From Chrysemys picta bellii (lineage: Eukaryota > Chordata > Testudines > Emydidae), in assembly GCF_011386835.1 (NCBI RefSeq), contig NC_088809.1, positions 23,691,067 to 23,755,066 of the forward strand: a DNA stretch of 64,000 nucleotides. The letters run 5' to 3'. Each line of letters opens with the position of its first letter. Within the stretch, counting starts at the first letter, position 1. Below the pieces are notes generated by a model. The model did no database searches. It saw nothing but the letters and a program-made list of their open reading frames with translations, and was not told where the DNA came from. The translations under genes were made by a program, and so were the position numbers. Shown here piece by piece: positions 12,401 through 27,400 of the stretch.

Positions 12401-15400
12401 TTCTTTAGACATCATGGCAAAGGAGAGTTTTACGGAGGGATTGGAAAGACGACAGTCAGGTGGCTTTGTGGACGTTCACAGGAAGCTCCCCCCATAGGTG
12501 AAGGGCAGCCTGGGACAAAGCATGAAGACTGTTATTTGACAATGTAATGAGTGGGTGACAGAGGCTGGTGTTATTGGCAGAGCGGAGGTGCGAGCTGACA
12601 TCTCAGTAGTGACAATAGATAGCCTGGAGACAAGACAGATGGGGAGAATCTGTGAACTGGCTTGAAAGTGAAGCTGAGGAGGTTGTGTTTGACATGATGG
12701 AGAACGAAGGGGAACAGTGGAAGGATGCACAGAAAGGGGTGAGGTGCTCAAAATGATGAGCTAGTTACATTCGTTTGGCAGTGGAAGTTTGAATGGCTAT
12801 GTGGAGCAAGGTGGCATTTGTCAAGGCCAGAGAAGAGGAGGGTGCATCTGTCAAGACATGAGATGCTGAGACTCAGAATGAGGTCTTTAGCTGCGTGAAT
12901 GGAGAGGAAAGACCAGACCTTAGAGATGTTAGACTGAAGACTGACAAGATTTAGACAAAGCATAAATGGGAGGCCCTAGCAAGAGAGCTGAGTCAAAAGA
13001 TGGCACCCAAGTTATGAGCCTGAGTGACAGGGAAGATGGTGGTGTTGTCCTTGACAATGAAGAAAGGAGGGAAGGGGGAAGATTTGGGGGGAAAGATGAA
13101 GAACTCGGCGTTGGCCTTAATCTGGCATCTGAACATTCATCAGGAGATGCCAGAGGCAGGCCCAGATTTCAGCTTGGACTCAAGGAGTCAGGTCTGAGGC
13201 AGAAAGTTCCTCCTGGCTGCTATTTGGCAGTGGCAGGATCTTCAATACTCCATTCTCTACCAGGCTGCTACAATGCGTTGTGGGCATCTCCACTACTCTG
13301 TTAATCTCTCCTCTATAGACAACAGTGCTGGCATCCACCTCCACTTCCCAAACAGCAAGCAAGTGACAATTATCCCAGCTCTGCCAGCTTCACTGCTGCT
13401 GATAGGGTTCTGAATAGCAGCAATGAAGCTGAGAAGACTCTGGTCAGTGTTCTGTCTGCTGCAGCTGAGCAGAGCTTTGAGCAGCACTGGAGGTACTAGG
13501 GTGGTCTCCTGCAGATGTCACTACTTTGCCAGCACTCAGGTCATTCTTCAGCAGGATTTCTACTCAACAATGAAGACTACAAACTTAAATCATTAAACAA
13601 AAGCTGAGATCCTAAAGGAGTTGATGGACCTCTCTCTGGAACACGTGCTGCCCATCATGGGCAAGTAGGTCAGTGGATTCTGCAAGGCCTGCCTTAAACT
13701 TTTCCGGGTCCAAGAGGCCTTCCAGTTCATTTATCACTGCTGTTTGCATTCTCTCTAATTATTGCAGTCTTTTTAAAGGGAGATGCCACGTGATTCCAAC
13801 AGACCACTCTCTGGTATGAGGTACCAACTCCAGGCTGCTGTGCGGAGTGTAGTGCTGAAGGAATAGGATACAGAAATTGTACATATGAAGGGTAAGGAAA
13901 CTGCAGTGGCATAGTCCAGGCTATGGGGTTCCGAACCAATACAGACAGAGTAGTCAGTGGCTAGCCTATTGTGTCAATGTAAGGGATGAGATGTGATCCG
14001 GGACCCTTTTGGGGCAAACAAGCAGAGGGCATGGGGGGTATAGAGATTTACAGGGATCCGCTGGGTCAGATATATGCATAATAATTCACTAAAGGGCTAT
14101 GTGAGGTCTCTACCGAGGGCTAGTAGCCTACTGGACATCACAATCACTGCACAATGTATGTACGGATAATATTTAAGGAGCTATGTGTCCAGACTGAGAG
14201 CAGAAAGCAGGATGCCACCCATGATCCTGTGAGCAGTATTGGCTGAGTACGAGTGAGGCTGGAGATTTGCATGGTGCCTCCCCCCACGCTATGCCCATTT
14301 ACCTTCACCCAGTCAAAATTGTTTTTCTTCATCTAAACAGTTCCTTCCCCGGCAGCACCAACTGGGCAATGGCAAGGGGCGAGATGGCCCAGGCTGGAGC
14401 AGGGTTACTGGAGGGAGGGAGTGATGACTGGCTGAGCTACCTCTGACACTCCAAAGCTACTGGTCTGGCTCCTCTGCCTGCAGAACCACAGGGGCCCTGT
14501 CAAGAGGCAGTTGTTGATATGAAAGTGATAAACCAACACACAGAAGAAGAGGACTTAACAGACAAATGTAGGGTTCGTGACACTATCCTGTCAAACTGCT
14601 CCAGGCTCTGGGATAGAGCTGCCGTTCCTGACCCTCCCTCCCCCACCAGCTCAGCCTGTCTAGGGAACAGAGTGGGTGACACGCTAGTTATGCAACCTTA
14701 CCTGGAAGACGAGCTCCCACCCCCAATGGAATTAACCCACTTGACAAACAAGGAAAGGGAGGCACAGAGAGGGACGTGACTTGCCACAGAGTGCACAGCG
14801 AGCCAGTGGCAGAGAACTCCATTTCCCAGCACTGCACGCACCTCCTCAGTCCGTGCTGTCTGGAGTAGCTACTCGATTCCCTGCACAATTCTAAGCTGGG
14901 AGAGCTAACAGTGCCTGAATAGTGCAAGTTCTTATTTCCGTTGGTCCTAATATTCAAAAATAACTCGACGGACATTATTCCATTTCTCCAGGACATCCTA
15001 TTCACCCAGGACACCACGTGTTGAGCATCAACCCAAAGTTCTCAATCTGTTCAGAGACAACCCATGCCTGCCAATAGAGGTGGGGCAGAGTGAGGGCAGC
15101 CAGCTTCAGCAGTGTTACTGAGCATGCTCAGTCCGTGTGAGCATGCTCAGTGCAAGCCAAGTGTGATGGGGCAGCTGCCCCCCACTGGCAGAAAAGGGGT
15201 TAAAAGCAGTCCTAAGGAGGCTGCACCGGAGCAGCCAATCAGAGAAGGTCTGAAAGGAGCCGCCAACCAGGACCAAACAGGCCCATATAAAAAGGGAGCT
15301 GCAGGGCAGAGGAAGGCAGTTCTCTGCTTGGAGCCCAGGGAGGAAGGACTGTGTCTCTGGAGGGCTGAGAGAACTGCCAGCACCCTGGACAGAGCAGTGC

Positions 15401-18400
15401 TGCAAGCAGGGACCAGAGAAGCCAGAGAGAGCTCCTGGCTGACTGCTAGGGCCTGCGGGCTGAGGCCCTGATGTAAGGGCAGAAGAGGGTGCTGGAGACG
15501 CATGGGAAGCGGCCTCAGGACATTGGACTGCAGTTGCTACTGTGGGAAGTGGCTGGACAGAGATTGCAGGTCCCCCAAAAGAGGGGGAGGACAATGTGTG
15601 GCATGGCAGGAGGGCACTGTTGCTGAAGAGGCCACCACGGTCCTTGGAGAGACGTGGGTCCTAGAGCCGGAGTGACAGCAGTGAGGCACCACCAGAAGAG
15701 GGCGCACTACTACACAGAGCTAATTCCCAAGACAACCAACAGGAGGCGCCAGAGTGGTGAGCGCACCCCATCACACCAAGCAGCAAATCAGGAGGGGGGA
15801 CGTGTCCCTCCATGTCTCCCCCACACGTTGCCTCTGAATCTGTTGTCGTGGGTGTGTCTGAAAACGCCAAATGTGTAATTGGGAACTTTCAGCTAACTTG
15901 GGAACTTCCCTACATGCACCATACTGAATGATGTCCTTAGAGAATGTCTTTTTGCAGCTGACGTTTCAGCCCTAAGCTCTTTGGAGCAGAGCCCTTGTCT
16001 TCCTTCGTGTTTGCACATCACTAACATGACAGGGACTCCCTCACTTCTGATGGGGGCATCTGAGCACCACTGCAACAGCAAATTAATTGGCATCATCCAT
16101 GTGACTTCACTGAACCATATGGAGCCTCTACAATAACATACCCACTCTCCACTTCAACATCCCCATCCTACATCCCTCTGCACCCCAGCATCCAGCCTGT
16201 GACTGCATGTATATTACCTTCTGTCCATCGGCATACACGGCATAACCGGTAACTCGGACCCCATTCGATGAGCCTTCTGCATCAATGGTGACAGGTAGCC
16301 AACTGATAACCAGAATGCCTGCTGAGGGGCCAGGCTCTGCTTGGACATCAAGTGGTGCATCAGGAGTTCCTAGGAGAGATCAATGAGATTTTCCCTTGTA
16401 TTTGTCATGACAGTGGCATAATTGCCAAACAAAATCCAAGTAAGTAGTAGAAGGAAGGAAGTGAAGCTCTCTCACCCGAAAGCTACAGGAGCAGAAATCA
16501 CTCGAGCGGTTCATCTCCAGACTTGGGGAAAACAGACCGAATCAGAGCAGTGAAAATGCAATGCTTTTGCTTTGTGAATTTCCCCAGGTGGAAATCAGGC
16601 TTTTGCAAATGTAGATGAGGGTGAAGTGAAGTGATTCCTGCAGCATGGTGCGTGTATTTAATGATGATACATGTCACCTCTCCCCCAGGAAGGCACACTA
16701 CACACTTCAGTGAAGGTGGACATTTGCTATTTTCACTCAGCAACTTGCAGCAAGAAGAGTTTATCTTGTAAAACTAAAACAAGAAAATGTTAAAACCAAA
16801 TGACAAACCAGCTTAGGTCTGTCTACACTTGGAGCTGGGGCTCTGCCATACTCCGGGTAGCTCCCATAAAGCTAGGGTGCCAAAAACAGAGTAGCTGCAT
16901 CAGCATGAGCTGTGGGAAGGGCTAGCCACCCTGGGTCCATAGTTAGTGTCTCTGATGGGCAGGCACTCGGGGTGGCTAGCCCTCCCACTGCTCCCGCTAC
17001 AGGCTGGTTTTAGCAGGGTAACTCAAGGAGAATTAGTGAGGCGATGTCTTCTCAAACTGGGAATCCCAGCCCCAGCTCCAAGTGGTACTCTTTGGAAATC
17101 AGAGAAACCACCTAGTAAAACTGTCCCTCTCCGTCCCCAGTACCTGCTAAGGGAGTAGTGAAGTGTATCGCTGCTGATTTCTGCTCACGCCTCTCCTGGG
17201 GCAACTCCCAGAGCACCCTGGGGGGCCGGGCCTCCACCTTGGCAACGTACTGAGTGCTAGGGCGCAGGCTGTGGAAAGTGTACCAGTAGACACCTGGCTT
17301 TGTGATATCACACTCTTCCTCGTTGAGGTATACTGCATGACCGTAGTTGCTGTTGCATGGTAGCCAGGTAATCTCTGCTGAGGTCGCTGTCATGCTTCTG
17401 ATTTTCAGGAGCATTGGTGCTATGCAGAAATCTTGCCCTACACAGAAAGTGCATCGCAGCTTATCGGAGCTTCCTTGCTCTGTCACACTTTGCACGGAGA
17501 TGCGATAGGCTTTCAGCTCCAGGTCCAGTTTCTCGATCACAGCTTTAGTTTGAGAACCACTCTTCACATTCTGGCATAACTCTGCATCCACATAGACGTT
17601 ATAGCTCTGGACGTCTGTACTGCCAGCTGGCAAAAGTGGTGGCTCCCAGCCTACAACTATGCTGCTGCTGAGCTCTTTGATCACAGTCAGCTTTCTCGGG
17701 TAAGGCACTGCTGTGTGATTGACAGGCTCCTCCTGGTCTTCTGGTCTACTAGGCAATGGACTGACACTGGCCTCGTCAGCAGAGCGATCACTTCTCTCTC
17801 CGCTGCTAGTGCTTGCACCGACAAAGCTCCTCTCGCGGCACGAGCTCTGGGTGAGATCATTTACCTCTGGAGGCAGAAAGGTCATGAGGTCATCATCTGA
17901 AACGCGTTCAACAAAATTGGAGGGGACCAGCCCTCTCCTGCCATCCATTAGCTCCCCTAGATGAGAAACAGGAAACCCGTTATCACCACACCTGCCCTTC
18001 AGACTCCAAACCTGGCAGTGGTAGAGAGAAAAGGGAGCAGCATCCCTGGCCAATCACTATCCCAACGTAATCAGAAGAGAGAAGCCCTGTCAGGCCCCAG
18101 CGAGCACAGCACTCTGCCGGGAAAGGACTGCCCTCCATTTCCTCGCACTTTGTCCCATCTGGTTCTAAATGTCCCACAGGATGGGGTCTCCACTACTTCC
18201 CTTGGCCAGTATTTCACAGCCTAGGAACTAGGAAGGATTTCTAGATAGACTAAGCTTTCTTTCCTTTTATTTCATCTAGTCACACTCCTTTTACTACCTT
18301 AAACCATCTTCTCCAGCCTTTCCAATCCAACATCTATATCAGTTGGGGCATGGGGTGGAATCTTGTATAAGAGGATTTGTACAAGTACCCAAAACAAGAG

Positions 18401-21400
18401 TTCATGGCCTGGGGCAGTGCAGAAGGAGAAAAAACAGTTACTAACCTTCCAATGTAGGTGTGCGCACGCCGTGTGCACTGTCGCCGGAAATTTTTCCTCC
18501 CAGTGGTATCCATCAGGTCATCTCTGGGGCCCCCTTGAGTGACGCCTACATGGCGCAGTATACAGGAAACTACCACCCCCTCAGTTCTTTCTTGACAGCA
18601 ATGCCAACAGAGGGGTAGGACGATGGGCTTGGGAATGGACGTGAGCAACACATCTCGAAGAACAATAGTTACGGAAAAGTTAGTAACCGTCTTTTCTTCT
18701 TGGAGTGTTTGCTCATGTCTATTCCAATGTAGGTGATTCCCAAGCAATTGGTCAGGTAGTGGGATCAGAGTTTCACTGACAAGCAGACTAGCACCGCTTG
18801 ACCAAAGCCTGCATCATCTCTAGCGTGCTGAGTGATGACGTAGCATGAGGTAAACTTGTGGATCAGCAACCAGGTCGCATTCTTTAGATGTCCTGGATTG
18901 GGAGGTGTAGGCCTCCTCCTGTAGTTCTAATTCTTCCTGTGGCTATAATCTGCCTCTACTGAGGATGCTGTGGAGGATAGAGATGGCCCATAGGTTGGAG
19001 TGCATAGTGTTTCCGAGCCGGGGCTGGGGTTTTTAAAGTAGCCCTTGAGTCCTTTAGACTATGGAGCTTAGCATCAGTCTGCTCCAAGAAAAGGGAGTTC
19101 CCTTCAAAGGATAGGTACTGAATAGTCTTGGACTTCATAGGATAGTCCTGAGGACTGAAGCCAGGAGCTCCGCCTCATGACCACTGCTGAGGCCATGAAT
19201 CAGGCTGCCAAGTCCACTGTGCCCAAGGCAGTTTGGAGGGATGCTTTGACCTCCACCTTACCCTCCTCTACGAGGGCCAAGAATTTAGTCCTGGACTCCG
19301 AAGGTAAGAGTTCCTTAAATTTTGTCATGGCTGACCACAAATTAAAATCATAGTGGCCCAAGAGGGCTTGATGGTTGTCTATTCTCAGCTAGAGGCGCCG
19401 CGTTGAGTATACCTTCCTGCCCAGTAGGTCCAGTTTCTTAGCCTCTTTCGCCTTGGACAATGGCCCTTATTGCCCCTGTTTCTCCCTTTCATTAGCTGAC
19501 AGGACAACCAGCGAGCCCGGTGGAGGGTAAGTAAACAGGTCCTCATATCCCATGGGGTGCACAAAATATTTCCTTTCCATCCACTTAGCTGTGGGGTGGA
19601 GGGAAGCAGGAGTCTGCCACAGAGTCTTTACGGGCTGCAAGATGGCATCATGTAAAGGCAGATGGGGAAGGCGGAGGCGCTCTCACCTCCAATGATGCCA
19701 AGAGCATCTGGAGTGAACACCTTATAGATTCATAGATTCTAGGACTGGAAGGGACCTCGAGAGGTCATCGAGTCCAGTCCCCTGCCCTCATGGCAGGACC
19801 AAATACTGTCTAGACCATCCCTGAAAGACATTTATCTAACCTACTCTTAAATATCTCCAGAGATGGAGATTCCACAACCTCCCTAGGCAATTTATTCCAG
19901 TGTTTAACCACCCTGACAGTTAGGAACTTTTTCCTAATGTCCAACCTAGACCTCCCTTGCTGCAGTTTAAGCCCATTGCTTCTTGTTCTATCCTCCTTGG
20001 AACGGATGGATCACCCAAGGGTACCACATTGGCATTTGCCATTGTGTCAATGACCATGCTATCAGTACATGTTCTTGTGCCATAGCTGCCGGGTGTCTAT
20101 GGTCCGCTTGGTACCTGCTCCTCCGGGAGGTGTATGAGTCTGCCTCCAATTCAGAGCGCAAGGACCCACTCCTTGGTGATCACGGTGGAGCGATGCTGCA
20201 ATGGGGACTGGTGCCATGATGGAGAGCAGTGCTGCGATAAAGAGCAGTGCAGTGAGGGAGAGCTCAATGGATGGTGGTGCTGCACCATCATTGCTGGCTT
20301 TCCCTCTACTAGCACTTGCTTTGATGCTGAAGCATCCTGCAGTGCTGGAGCTGTCATCAACAGTCCACAACCTGAGGGGGATGGTGGTACTGGGAGAGCA
20401 AGGAGGCTCCTGGCCGCCTCAAAAGCCTCCACGTCAATTGTATCCCATTGGTGGCTCTCTCTAGGCGGGGAGTCCACTGGTACCAAACTCGATGGTCCCC
20501 TTCCCATGGCCAGAGTCAATGGTGCTGCATGGGCACCTCAGAGTGACCCGGCACAGGTCGCACTCTTTCAGTGGCCTTATGTCTTGGGGTCAGAGAGCGC
20601 CCCTGGTCTGACTTCTTCTGTCTCTTTTTCAGCACTGGCAACGGGGAGCAGTGCCGGGAGGCCGGAGTTGGCGCTGACTTCTTGCACACCAGAGAACCAT
20701 GGCGGTACTGGGGAGCAGAGTCTTTCATTGGCGCCGGGGATGCGGGGTCACAGTACCTCTCTCAGGGAGACCAGGGCACTACTGACCGATACCAAGGTAC
20801 TCGGTGCTGATTCCACCTGTGGGTCTGAGGGGGGATGAAGTGTTACCTCCATGAGGAGGAATCTAAGTCTATTGTCCCTCTCCTTTTTTGTCCTCGGCTT
20901 AAAAGTTCTTACAGATCTGGCACCGAACTTGCATGTGGCCCTCTCCCAGGCACTTCAGACAACTATCATGCAGATCATTCGCCGGCATCGGTTTGTGGCA
21001 CCGCACACTGTTTGAAACCCTGAGACCGAGGCATACCCCAGGAGCCCACGCTGGGCTAGCCCCACAGGGCGGGGAGTACTTCTCACTACACTAGGCTACT
21101 TGACTATGTGCTAACTTATTCTAATTCTAACTATTTACAATCTATTTACAGAACAAAAGTCTACTGAGGAGTAGCACCTCCAGAAGCGATAAGAAGGAAC
21201 CGAGGGGGCGGCGGGGTGGCAGGTTCCTATATACCATGCCATGAAGGTGCCAATCCAGGGGGCACAAGAGCTGACCCGATGGATACCACTGGGGGAAAAT
21301 CTTTCCAGCGATGGTGCACACGGCGCGTGCACACTAACAGTGGAATGGACGTGAGCTAGCACTCGACGAAGAACTAACTGAATCACTTATTCCCTTAACA

Positions 21401-24400
21401 TTGAAAAATTCATTCAAATTGGCTTGCAGGAATATACTGAGGATATAAATCTGTCTAAAACAAAGGGCAAATGTAAACACCATATTGACATGGAGGGGTC
21501 TAGTAGGAGCCACAATCATCAGTGTTCGCATCACTCTTTGGTCTGATCTAGAAGAGGGAGCTCTCAGAACCTGGATGAAACACACACAAATAAGGATAAA
21601 GGACGCTTTAAAATGGAAATAAATTTTGTTTTGAGTTGACCAAAAATGTTTTGGTCGACTTGAAAAGAATCAAAAACATGAAAAATAATTTCTAGTCAAC
21701 TCAATTCAAAACAGTTTTTTTGAGTTTTCAATTCAATAAAAAAAATGTTTTAATGTTGTTTTGGTTCAAATCCAACCAGCTTTTTCTGGATGCTTTGATT
21801 CAGCCCCAGAACTGAAACATCTAGTAGTTGCTCAGCTCTATTCCTGAGTGCACAGAGAACGCCAAACACCACCGGTGGGGGTTGGGGGGGGCGGCTATGT
21901 CCCCTATGCAACACACCAGGGCTGTAACGAGTGTATTGGGAGCTATTTGCCCAGGATAAGTGCAAGGCAATGTCTTAAACCCTTGGCACCAGTGGTTGCA
22001 TCATGGCATTACCAGCTGTCAACTCTTTGAGAGAAAAGTGTGATGCCTACAGCTAAGGAGTCAGAAAGAGTTCAGATAAAACACTTTCGGTGAAGTCCAG
22101 GCTCCAATTAAGCTAATGGCAAAACTCCAATTAACTTCAGTGAGGCCAGGACGTCACCCTCGGGTCTTAAGTCAACCCTGGTGTAAGTAAATGAATTCCC
22201 CATTAAGTCATGAGAGCTGCACTCGCTTATGCTGCTGACCTTATGATCTTTTGTTTCCTTATAACTGTACAGATCATTAAGCTCCTCTCTGTTCTTTCAT
22301 GATGCCAGGTTCATACACGTCTCAGTCACGTCTCGTTCCATCATACCCACCTTCAAAGAAGCCATCCTCGTCCATGTCTCCATAGATGTAAATATATTCT
22401 CCAGCCGTCAGTGGGAGCTCTGACTCCGGGTTCTCATTAGGACCATCAAAAGGATTATAGCTGAAACACATGCAACAATAAAATGTACTTTGTACAGCAA
22501 CTTGCATTAGTCACACTAGATCAGCTCACTGGTCCACTGAGGCTGGTATCCTGCCTCTGGGCATAGTTAGTGCTTCCGAGGAAGGCCAAAGCATAGCTGC
22601 TCCCTGGATCCTTGGACCCAAACTTTTTGAGTCCATTGGCTACCTCCTGGCCCAGGGCTCAGATCCCGTTGTACACATTGGATCCATTCATGGTGAGCAA
22701 GTAATTGTCCCAGGCCATTTGCAACTAAGAGTATTTTGTGTCTTTAAAACTGTACTTGCATATCCTTAACAGTAAACGGGTACATATGCTTGCCCATAAC
22801 TGCCTTGGGTGTCAGAATTAACGTTTCACAATCATTATCAGAGCTGACCAGAAAATGGTGATTTATTCTGTGGAAATTTTTGAATTTTTGCTGAAAAAAA
22901 TTGAAACCAAAACTTCAGCCAAAACCAGAATATTTTTGGTCAAAAACTGGAAGTTTTAGTTTTCCAGCTACACACTGTTCAGCTTTTAGGTTTATGTTTT
23001 TTTGATGAAAATGTGACATTTTCCACAGAAAGAAGGCACTTTCACAAAAAAAATATGCATAACCAAAAACCCAATTTTCATAAACAAAACAGTTTCAAAG
23101 GAAAATTTTCAGTCAGCCCTACTGGTTATACAACTTGTGAGTTTGCAACCATTATTTTTGTTTGTATAGATCCTTAGCAAGATAGGTATCCCCAAACTGT
23201 ATCAGAGGCATGCTCCATCTACTCCAGTATCTCGTCTCCAACAGTGGATAGTGCTAGATGCTCATAAAAAGGAGAAAAAACCCCAGAGTGGACAATTATG
23301 GGATAGCCTGATCCACAGATCAACCCTGTAGCCAAAAATCCCCTCGATTCTTCCTTCCCTTTACACAAAGGCCCTTGGGTGTAGTTCAATACCTGTAACG
23401 AGCTAGGAAGACTTGGAGTTTTGCAGGGCCCTGGCTCTCTGACTCTGGAATCAAAGAGATGCTATCAATATCCAGTTCTTCCATTTCACTTGCAGTGTCC
23501 ACCTAAGAAACACAAAAATAAGGAGAGAGAAGCTACAGCTCTGACTAAAGGAACAGTGGCAGAAAGATCACAACAGCAGTGCAGCAACAGAAATCTTATT
23601 TCTGAGCTGGTGTGTACAGTCTGATTACAGCAGTACTATACTACACATAGAAACAAAGAATGGTTAAACTGTCTGTAGGAACTGCTCTGAGGAGCTAGAA
23701 TTGGTAACAGATGCACATTCTTGGCTCCAGGACATAAAAATACACCTAGTAGTCAGAGGACTAAATCTACAGTCCAAGGTAGATATGAAAGAAGAGGTGA
23801 CAGAGGACCTCTAGAGAGGTCGGGGGCAAGTTCCTGGTAAGAAGCCTGAAACCTCTGCCATCCCCAGCAGCTGGGAAAGTGCCACCCCTGGACCCTGCTC
23901 CATCTTTTATAACCACCTCTGTATATTAAGGGTGAAATCCTGGCCCTATTTAAGTGTATAGGAGTTTTGCCACTGTCTTCACCTATTGAGCACCTATAGA
24001 GCCCACATCTAAAGGCCCCTCCACCCAGCCTAAGGGGAGGAGCTACCAAAACCAGAGCCCAGATGAGTTCTGGGGACAAATAATGAAAAACAGGGATGGG
24101 AATGAGGTCATATGGTCAAAATCAGGGAGCCAGAGAGGGACGCGGAGCAGAGAACCCCAAACAGTGCCCACTGCTCCTTGAAGGCATCCAGGGAGCCCCT
24201 GGACGCAGCCCAGAGGAACTCTGCCCAGACACGGATCGAAGGGAGGAGCGGAAATAGACCCCACAGTCACAGAGAACCTCCCCATTCAGCATTCTCCTCC
24301 TGGTATGGTGGACAGCCACGTTGGCCAGTGCCAGGAGGAGTCTGATGAGGAGGTTTGTGAGGCGGTAGATGGGGTGTGCGTAGATCAGGAGGTGCAGGGA

Positions 24401-27400
24401 AAAGGGCAGCCAGAACCTGAGGAGAAGGTTCTGGAGGTGCCAGAAAAGGGGCTGCAACCTGGCGCACTTGAGGTAGTTGTACACCAGGGTCCTCCTCGTG
24501 CCGCAGAAAGGGCAGGCGTCAGGGATGGGGTGAACCGCACTAAGAACACATCCATGCTCACGACTCCATGAAGAATCTGCCAACTAATATCCCTTGCGGG
24601 CCATGGAACCAAGGTGGAATACAGACTGGCCCACTGTTTTCAATTGAGCCAACATCTCACTCTCAGTCTTTTATACCTGTGCAGCCCCTGCCTGCTGGAA
24701 GGGTGGAGAAACTTTCTCTTTTCTTCTCTCCTCTTGAGAATCTCCTGGATGTTGCAAGTGGGGCAGGTCCCGCCTGTTCTCCCTCCCCTGGCCTCCAGGA
24801 AGCAGTGAGGAGTGGTGGGGAGAGATCTCTAGCACTCTGCCCCTGCCCAATCTCCATTTCTTCTCTGTCTGTCTCGATGTTTATCCCACACCCATCATCA
24901 TAGTCTCTAGGTCTTCCTCACCATAAATAACTCCTGTGCCTACACCTGGCTTTTGGCGCCAAAACAGCGATAGCGTACATACTGCAAGGTCACTTAAAAA
25001 AAAAAAGCCGCCTAGATTTGGCGACAAAAAACTTCCCCTCCCTTTATTGTCGACAAACAGCCAGTGTAGACACCACTGTTTTTTTTTAATTTTACTGGCC
25101 TCCAGGAAAGTATCCCACAATTCCCATGCTGCCGCTCTGGTCAGCGGTTTGAACTCCGCTGCCCTGCAGCCAACCCACCCCTCCCCCTTGCAAGCCCCAG
25201 GAATTTTAAATCTCATTTCCTGCTTGCTGGCTTCCCAAAGGAGCTTCCCAGGTGAGCATGGCTGCCTATTGCACCAAACGCGCTCCCGCTTGGACCACCG
25301 CGGAGTTGTTTGATCTGATCAATATAGGGGAAGAGGAGTCTGTTCAGTCGCAGCTGCGAGTGACCCGTAGGAATCGGGACACGCATGGGCAAATTTCTCG
25401 AGGCTTGTGCGAAAAGGGCTGTGATCGGGACACCCAGCAGTGCAGAGCAAAGATCAAGGAGATAAGGCAGACGTACCATAAGGCGCAGGAGGCGAACCAT
25501 CACTCCAGTGGTGCACCTAAGACCTGCCGCTTCTATAAGGAGCTGAATGCTATCCTCGGTTGTGACCCCACCTCCATCGCCGATTGCCCCGTGGATACTT
25601 CACATGCAGCTGAAAGAGGGGATGACCCGGAGGCTGAAATTGTAGGATGAAGAAGTCGAGCTAGAGCTATAAGTAGGGGCATTGCCAGCAGATCGAGGGA
25701 CGTGATCATTCCCCTCTATTCGGCATTGGTGAGGCCTCATCTGGAATACTGTGTCCAGTCTTGGGCCCCACACTACAAGAAGGATCTGGACAAATTGGAA
25801 AGAGTCCAGCGGAGAGCAACAAAAATGATTAGGGAGCTGGAGCACATGACTTATGAGGAGAGGCTGAGGGGAACTGGGATTGTTTAGCCTGCAGAAGAGA
25901 AGAATGAGGGGGGATTTCATAGCTGCTTTCAACTACCTGAAAGGGGGTTCCAAAGAGGATGGATCGAGACTGTTCTCAGATGACAGAACAAGGAGTAATG
26001 GTCTCAAGTTGCAGTGGGGGAGGTTTAGGTTGGATATTAGGAAAAACTTTTTCACTGGGAGGGTGGTGAAGCACTGGACTGGGTTACCTAGGGAGGTGGT
26101 GGAATCTCCTTCCTTAGAGGTTTTTAAGGTCAGGCTTGACGAAGCCCTGGCTGGGATAATTTAGTTGGGGATTGGTCCTGCTTTGAGAAGGGGGCTGGAC
26201 TAGATGACCTCCTAAGGTCCCTTCCAACCCTGATATTCTATGATTCTATGATTCTAGAAGAGGATGTGGTGCTTCCAGTGGGGTCGCCCAGTGGGGCAGG
26301 CAGCCAGGAACTTTTCTCCACTTCAGAAGTGCTCAACGGGGAGCAGGAAGCAGATGAAACTCCAGATAAGTTGCTGTGGCTTGTGTAGGGAATCGAAAAG
26401 TGGGAGGCAGGTAGTGTTTTCTGTGAGCTGGACATTGCCCTGTGTAGCTAATCTGCACGGCCAAGCAGGGTGTAGATGGACCTCGAGACCTGCAGGGAAT
26501 CTGCCAGAGAGAGGCTCTGGAAAGTTTCCAAGAGGTACTTGTTAATCCTCTGCCGCAGATTCCAAGGGATGGCAGCCTGGTTAGTTCCCCCATTGTAGGA
26601 AACTGTCCCCTGCCATTTAGCAATCGCTGGGGCTGGGACCAAAGCGGCGCATAGCTGAGCTGCATATAGACCGGGGTGAAAGCCGCAAGCATTCAGCAGC
26701 TGAGCCCTGGTTTCTCTGGTCACTCTCAGCAACGAGATGTCAGCCAGCAGGTGGCCACCTGTGAAAAAGTGTGGGATCCTTTTAGAATGAGTTCCCTGCA
26801 AAGCTGCCCTGCCAGCCGTGACCGTTTTGACCGTACACACAACTGCCTTCCCCCCACTCCCGAAACTCATCATGATTGGGGTGCTCGCAGAGCTGTGTGC
26901 CTGCCTAGAGTCTCAGAGAGAAAGTGATTTCTACCAGCAAAATGCCCTTTTTACTAAAATGTTTCAATCGTTTTCTGGAATGTAACAATCCCTCTTCTGT
27001 TCAGCACAGACTTTGCTTCACACTCCCTCGCCGACCAGCTGCGGCAGATAAGAAAAAACCCTAGGCACCGCAAAGACGACGTGTTCTGCGAGGTTATACA
27101 GCGCGATGAGAGACAGACCAGGGAACACAGAGAGCGCTGGGAAGCTGAAAGGCAGGACAGAAAGAGAATGCTGATTTTGCTAGGCAAGTGACGGAGCGGA
27201 TGATAAAAGTGATGGAGGATCAGACAGAGCTGCGCAAGTCATTGATACAGCTGCAGACTGAGCAAATCCGAGTTCGAGCGCCACTGCCGCAGATGCACAA
27301 TTCTTTGCCAACCCCAACTCCCTCTATGCCCACACTATCCTTTTCACTTCACAGCACTCCTGAGTTTCCCCATCACTCCACCCCCTCTCACAGCTTGCAC

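Noticed and set aside
17112..18053. Single-exon gene of 313 codons
   Set aside because: The ends of this frame are intronic; true exon borders are 17144 and 17956 by splice sites and family comparison.
20134..20838. Plus-strand ORF of 234 codons, cysteine-rich at the start
   Set aside because: Antisense to the gag part of the deleted DIRS; same repeats as 37440-37640.
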